A DNA stretch of 7,474 bases from JAJOKK01 sp965370555. Its GTDB lineage: Bacteria; Bipolaricaulota; Bipolaricaulia; UBA7950; UBA9294. A program made the translations under genes and the position numbers. The notes beneath the pieces are model-generated. The model did not search any database and was not told the origin of the DNA. It saw nothing but the letters and a program-made list of their open reading frames with translations. The DNA lies in contig CBDUVB010000066.1 in assembly GCA_965370555.1 (NCBI GenBank), positions 1-7,474 of the forward strand, in the 5' to 3' direction. This document shows, one piece after another, positions 4,180 through 7,474 of the stretch (position 1 is its first letter; the number at the start of each line of letters is the position of its first letter).

Positions 4180-6311
4180 ATTCTCTCGGGATCAATATCG
4201 ATCTCGATCCGAGGAAAGCCTTGCTGCGCGGCGGCGCAAGCCTCACGCACTGCTCCTCGCGTCCGCCCCTTCAGAAGGAGAACCTGGCACACGCGCCGGG
4301 TCGGATGGGGTGCCGGGCCAAGGATCTCTACCTCAAATTGATGAAGAAGGGAGAGCAAGCGTTCTTCCCCGTCCTTTTGCCCCCTTCTTCCACGTGTGGG
4401 GAGAGTCAGCCGGGCAAGGTGCGAGAACGGCGGGTAGAAGAGTTCCTTTCGTTCGGAAATCTCGGCCGCGTAGAAACGATCATAATCCCCATCCAGTGCG
4501 CTGAGAATGGCAACATGATCGGGATAATGAGTCTGCACGATCGCTTCCCCTTTCAGGGACTCCTGCCCCAGGGACCCCTGTTCTGGAGAGAGCCTTCCGA
4601 GAAGTCCGGTGAGGTATTGATAGGTTCGCTCCGCGGCGCGGAAGTCGGGGAAGGCCAGTAGCGCGTCCACCCCGATAGCTCCCACAAGGCCCAATCGTGG
4701 CAGGGGCGGCCCCTTGGCAACCATCGGGGTGGCGACCAGGATCTCGCCCTCCCCCTTCAACGCTCGTTCTGCCACATGTTCCTGCTCACGGGTACGCAAC
4801 GTGTCCATATCGATGCGGACGACACGAGCAGAAGGGAAACGCTCTTTCATCTCGCCCTCTACCCGCGCGCTCCCCACTCCTACGAAACGGAGCGCACGCG
4901 ATCCACAGTGAGGACAGACCATCCGCGATTGCGCCGTCCCACAAATACGGCAGACGAGCTGTGCGGAGCGCACGCCGTAGGTCAGGTTCCCCCCGCAGTG
5001 CGGACACCGCAAAGGCTGGCCACACTGTTTGCACAGGATCGCCTGGAAGGACCCCCGTCGGTTCACGGCGAGGAGGACTCGCCTCCCCTGTTCGAGCGTC
5101 CGCGCAACCGCGGCGAGGAGCTCAGCACTAAAGAGTTCCTTCTCCTTGTTCATCGACACGATCCGCACCTCCCTCTCCTTAGGTGAGACAGGAGGCCGAA
5201 TAAGGGTGATTGCGCCGCGCTCTGCCTTATGAAAGGTCTCAAGCGAAGGAGCGGCCGATCCGAAGAGGAGGAACGCTCCCTCCCCACGGGCCGCAGCCAC
5301 GGTGCGGGCATGATAGTGAGGGATCATCTCATCCTGTTTGTAGGAGCGGTCCTGTTCCTCATCGACGATCAGAAGTCCTAAATCATCCAAAGGGAGAAAG
5401 AGGGCAGAGCGTGTGCCGACGATTAGGCACGCCTGCGACAGGTGCACCTGAGACAGGCGTGCCGGAGGCAGACCTGCCTCTCCACCCCGCGCCGATTCCC
5501 AGATTCTCCCGCGTTCTCCCTCCGGGAGACCGCTGTGGTAGAGTTCCACACGCATCTCCAATCGTCCTTGCAGGTAAGAGTGAAGCTGTCGCGCAAGGAG
5601 GATCTCCGGAGCGAGGACGAGGACGCTCTTCCCTGATTCGAGGACCGCTTTGGCAAGGTAGGCGTACCCCTCCCAGCGGACATCGGAAAAGAGGAGGGCC
5701 TGTCCAGCGCATGGAAGAACCTGTAGCAGTCCCTTCACCCAAGGCGGAGGATCTCCTAACTTTTGGGGTACGATGCCAAGGGGAGGTGTCTCCTCGATGA
5801 GACCCTTCTCGACAAGACGGTCGAGTGTTCCTCGGATTGAGCCGAGGTCGCCCCGCAGGGTCTTCTCAGAACACGGCCCCTCTGATACGAGGAGCGAGCG
5901 TAGCACTGCGGCCTGGCGTGGTGCGCGCCGGGAGAGCGTCTCCAGGTGCGAGATGAGATTGCCCACTACTCCAATGGGAGCAAAGAAGCGCTCTTGCACG
6001 CCACTCACACATTTGGGAAGGAGCCGGTTCAGGAAGATCCCTGGTGGGGAGAGATTGTCGCTTGCGATGCGCGAGCAGAAGTCGAGCGCCTCCCTTGAGA
6101 ATGACGGACCAACACCCACCGCAAGAACTGACTCCAACGGCCCTTCGAGCTCACTCTTTTTCTCGATCGCAGTGACGATCCCGAAGCGTTCCACCCCTTG
6201 AAACCTGACCGTGGCCCGCTTACCGACCGCGATCTTCGCTTCCAGTTCATCCGGGACAAGAAAATCGAACGCCCGGTCTAGCGGAAGAGGCAGTATTACT
6301 TTGGCAATCAT
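4176..6311 (-). CDS. priA: Primosomal protein N' (PriA), replication restart protein with degenerate helicase motifs
   Basis: This 711-residue protein is close to the usual PriA length of about 730. The N-terminal DNA-binding domain begins MIAKVILPLPLDRAFDFLVP, and a winged-helix-like segment lies at about 125-175. The helicase core keeps LAPEILLARQL (233-243), YHSGLPEGER, GTRSALFLPLDDLG and DFRAAERTYQYLT. Four CxxC pairs (C427/430, 436/439, 454/457, 466/469) supply the two zinc sites. The C-terminal domain runs through YPPFSHLARLTL to DIDPERI. PriA recognises stalled forks and reloads the replicative helicase. Walker A is missing (FSDVRWEGYAYL at 208-219), DEEH is DEEQ (317-320), SATP is SAAP, and motifs V and VI are altered, so helicase activity is doubtful. 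In-frame extra segments lie at 280-294 and 578-587. The ATG at 6311 is chosen over a TTG at 6356 because GGAG lies 5 nt upstream. The gene follows the permease gene on the same strand and may be cotranscribed with it. Confidence 0.9.
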   Translation of the reverse strand: MIAKVILPLPLDRAFDFLVPDELEAKIAVGKRATVRFQGVERFGIVTAIEKKSELEGPLESVLAVGVGPSFSREALDFCSRIASDNLSPPGIFLNRLLPKCVSGVQERFFAPIGVVGNLISHLETLSRRAPRQAAVLRSLLVSEGPCSEKTLRGDLGSIRGTLDRLVEKGLIEETPPLGIVPQKLGDPPPWVKGLLQVLPCAGQALLFSDVRWEGYAYLAKAVLESGKSVLVLAPEILLARQLHSYLQGRLEMRVELYHSGLPEGERGRIWESARGGEAGLPPARLSQVHLSQACLIVGTRSALFLPLDDLGLLIVDEEQDRSYKQDEMIPHYHARTVAAARGEGAFLLFGSAAPSLETFHKAERGAITLIRPPVSPKEREVRIVSMNKEKELFSAELLAAVARTLEQGRRVLLAVNRRGSFQAILCKQCGQPLRCPHCGGNLTYGVRSAQLVCRICGTAQSRMVCPHCGSRALRFVGVGSARVEGEMKERFPSARVVRIDMDTLRTREQEHVAERALKGEGEILVATPMVAKGPPLPRLGLVGAIGVDALLAFPDFRAAERTYQYLTGLLGRLSPEQGSLGQESLKGEAIVQTHYPDHVAILSALDGDYDRFYAAEISERKELFYPPFSHLARLTLPTRGRRGQKDGEERLLSLLHQFEVEILGPAPHPTRRVCQVLLLKGRTRGAVREACAAAQQGFPRIEIDIDPERI
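4551..4580 (-). repeat. Imperfect 15-bp tandem duplication in priA just after motif VI
   Basis: On the + strand the two units are TTTCAGGGACTCCTG (4551-4565) and CCCCAGGGACCCCTG (4566-4580), identical at 11 of 15 positions. In the protein they encode the tandem pentads QGSLG and QESLK (residues 578-587). The duplication keeps frame and lengthens the loop after the degenerate motif VI compared with ordinary PriA proteins. Confidence 0.7.
5426..5480. repeat. Cluster of nested palindromes encoding an in-frame PriA insertion
   Basis: GGCACGCCTG (5426-5435) and CAGGCGTGCC (5454-5463) are perfect 10-bp inverted repeats. Between them lies the perfect 12-bp palindrome CAGGTGCACCTG (5439-5450), flanked by CGA and AGA triplets. 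Directly beside this, GAGGCAG (5465-5471) and CTGCCTC (5474-5480) form a second perfect inverted repeat with an AC spacer. On the - strand, bases 5474 to 5430 encode 15 residues (PriA 280-294, GLPPARLSQVHLSQA) absent from typical PriA proteins, where GEA runs straight into the strand before GTRSALF. It looks like a small palindromic element that entered the gene without breaking the frame. Confidence 0.75.
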
Positions 6312-6316
6312 CTTTT

Positions 6317-6320
6317 CTCC
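6317..6320 (-). promoter_or_regulatory. Ribosome binding site deciding the priA start
   Basis: The - strand reads GGAG at 6320-6317, with a 5-nt spacer before ATG at 6311-6309. The upstream in-frame TTG at 6356 has no such site, and the extra 15 residues it would add do not resemble PriA. I see no convincing promoter in the 83-bp gap 6312-6394. Confidence 0.7.
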
Positions 6321-6394
6321 AGACCGAATCGAGAAAGGCCGTGCCCTATTCCCCAAGCAGGACGAGCATATGGGGGCTCATTGTTAAACAGATT

Positions 6395-7474
6395 CTACAG
6401 TAGTCCAAGCTGGATCGCGAGGAGGAGGGCCGCGCTTCCAACCACGCACGTTGCGAAGGCAATCGTGGATCCGTTTCTAAGCCATTCTTTGAACGTGAGA
6501 GATTCTCCCACACTGTCTGCAAGGGAGACGACGAACACATTTGACGCAGCTCCAATCGGCGTCATATTAGCTCCAAAGCCTACTCCGAGAGCGAGGGCCC
6601 ACCACAGTGGACCGATAGAGATCCCTTGGCTTGCCAGCCCCTTCAAGATGGGCAACATGGCGATGGTGAACGGAACATTGCTGAGCACCCCCGATGCGAA
6701 GGCACTCACCCACAGAATCACGAGTGCGGCGACGGCCATCCCATGCCCTGTCAGCAGGAGAATTCCTCTTCCAGCCAAGGTGAGGATCCCTCCCGCCTCC
6801 AATCCACCGACGATAACGAACAACGACATAAAGAATAGCAGGACATCCCAATGGACATTGCTTAGGAGCTGATCGAGTTTTGGTCTTATCCATAGGAGGC
6901 CGAGACAGGCGCCGATCAGCGCGACCAACCCCGGTTCGAGGCCGATCTTGTCATGAATAAGGTAGAGGAAGACGGTTATCCCTAACACCTTTAGCATTCG
7001 GGACGTAGTGAGGGGATCGGTGATTGCCTGGCGTTCGTTCATTCCCATAAGACGATCGACGTTCTTTGGCTTGCGCTTGAGGAAGGAACGGAAGAGGAAG
7101 AGGAGGATCAGTTGAGCGATGCCCCAAGCCACAATGACAATCGGCGCTAGGTGCGTCAGGAAGTCGGTGAAACTGAATCCGGCTGCGGAGCCGATAAGGA
7201 TATTAGGAGGGTCTCCGATCAGCGTTGCCACGCCACCGATGTTGGAGAGGAGGACCGCGCTTATCAGGAATGGCATGGGGGATATCCCCAGGATATCGGC
7301 CATGGACAAGGTCACCGGGATCATGATGATGATCGTAGTAACGTTGTCGAGGACCATCGATACGAGGCTGGTAACGAGCCCCAGGTAGACCAACAGGAGC
7401 CACGGCTTGCCCCCAGCAAGTTTGGCCGCTCGTATTGCCAAGTACTGAAAAAAACCGGTCTCCGTGAATAGACC
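6395..7474 (-). CDS. ArsB/NhaD-type ion transporter superfamily permease (SLC13/CitM-like), 5' end outside window
   Basis: The frame is open from the right edge to the TAG at 6397-6395, giving 359 C-terminal residues. Whole proteins of this family usually have about 420-430, so roughly the first 60-70 are missing. The fragment is strongly hydrophobic, with many membrane segments and a polar cytoplasmic loop rich in basic residues in the middle (FLKRKPKNVDRLMGMNERQ). Two equivalent halves can be seen: LDNVTTIIIMIPVTL and GGVATLIGDPPNILIG in the first, and LSNVPFTIAMLPIL and GANMTPIGAASNVFVV in the second. These paired Asn/Thr and GDPPN/GAASN loops are the substrate and ion sites of ArsB, NhaD, P-protein and citrate-type carriers. 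Whether it moves sodium/protons, arsenite or a carboxylate cannot be decided here. It lies 83 bp upstream of priA on the same strand. Confidence 0.85.
   Translation of the reverse strand, partial: GLFTETGFFQYLAIRAAKLAGGKPWLLLVYLGLVTSLVSMVLDNVTTIIIMIPVTLSMADILGISPMPFLISAVLLSNIGGVATLIGDPPNILIGSAAGFSFTDFLTHLAPIVIVAWGIAQLILLFLFRSFLKRKPKNVDRLMGMNERQAITDPLTTSRMLKVLGITVFLYLIHDKIGLEPGLVALIGACLGLLWIRPKLDQLLSNVHWDVLLFFMSLFVIVGGLEAGGILTLAGRGILLLTGHGMAVAALVILWVSAFASGVLSNVPFTIAMLPILKGLASQGISIGPLWWALALGVGFGANMTPIGAASNVFVVSLADSVGESLTFKEWLRNGSTIAFATCVVGSAALLLAIQLGLL

Noticed and set aside
4221..5800. Several open frames on the + strand (for example 4221-4661 and 5210-5800).
   Set aside because: They lie wholly within priA on the opposite strand, show no family resemblance, and have low-complexity Arg/Pro-rich composition typical of antisense shadows.
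6314..6336. Inverted repeat TTTCTC/GAGAAA overlapping the priA ribosome binding site, as a possible translational switch.
   Set aside because: The stem is only 6 bp, mostly A-T pairs, with an 11-base loop; it is too weak to support a claim.
6312..6356. A longer priA starting at the TTG at 6356 (15 extra residues).
   Set aside because: The extension has no PriA-like sequence, the codon is TTG, and a GGAG site points to the ATG at 6311.
7439..7441. Start of the permease at the TTG at 7441.
   Set aside because: The frame continues open to the window edge with typical family sequence (ETGFFQYLAIRAAKLAGG), so the TTG is an internal Leu codon and the true start lies outside.

Overview
This is a bacterial chromosomal window with moderately high GC content. 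It is densely coding, with six genes and no RNA gene, CRISPR array, transposase or phage gene that I can see. A PriA-type primosomal protein marks it as bacterial. Near-leaderless promoters, a DRG-like GTPase with a TGS domain, and an ATP-cone/uridine-kinase fusion suggest a deep-branching, probably uncultivated lineage. Candidatus Bipolaricaulota (Acetothermia) is a guess from general resemblance only, and nothing in the window proves it.

Left half, + strand. The window opens inside the 3' end of an alkaline-phosphatase-superfamily hydrolase (1-411). A polytopic membrane protein of the lysylphosphatidylglycerol synthase/flippase-like family follows (450-1490), and both genes probably serve the cell envelope. 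After a 150-bp intergenic region comes an ATP-cone plus P-loop nucleoside kinase of the uridine kinase/phosphoribulokinase type (1641-3128). A bacterial DRG/OBG-like GTPase with a C-terminal TGS domain follows it (3196-4179). The first two internal genes appear to start on leaderless or nearly leaderless transcripts, because a -10 box lies 6 to 9 nt before the ATG. The GTPase instead has a strong Shine-Dalgarno sequence.

Right half, - strand. The 3' part of an ArsB/NhaD-type (ion transporter superfamily) membrane permease (6395-7474) enters from the right edge. PriA (4176-6311) lies 83 bp downstream on the same strand. PriA and the GTPase converge so tightly that one CTAG palindrome supplies both stop codons.

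The most notable content is in PriA. It keeps the DNA-binding N-terminus, all eight zinc-binding cysteines and the C-terminal domain, but helicase motifs I, II, III, V and VI are all altered, so it looks like a motor-dead replication-restart protein. The same gene carries an in-frame 15-residue insertion encoded almost exactly by a cluster of nested DNA palindromes (5426-5480). It also has a 15-bp tandem duplication right after motif VI. These suggest that the inactivated motor domain has become tolerant of palindromic insertions and small duplications.
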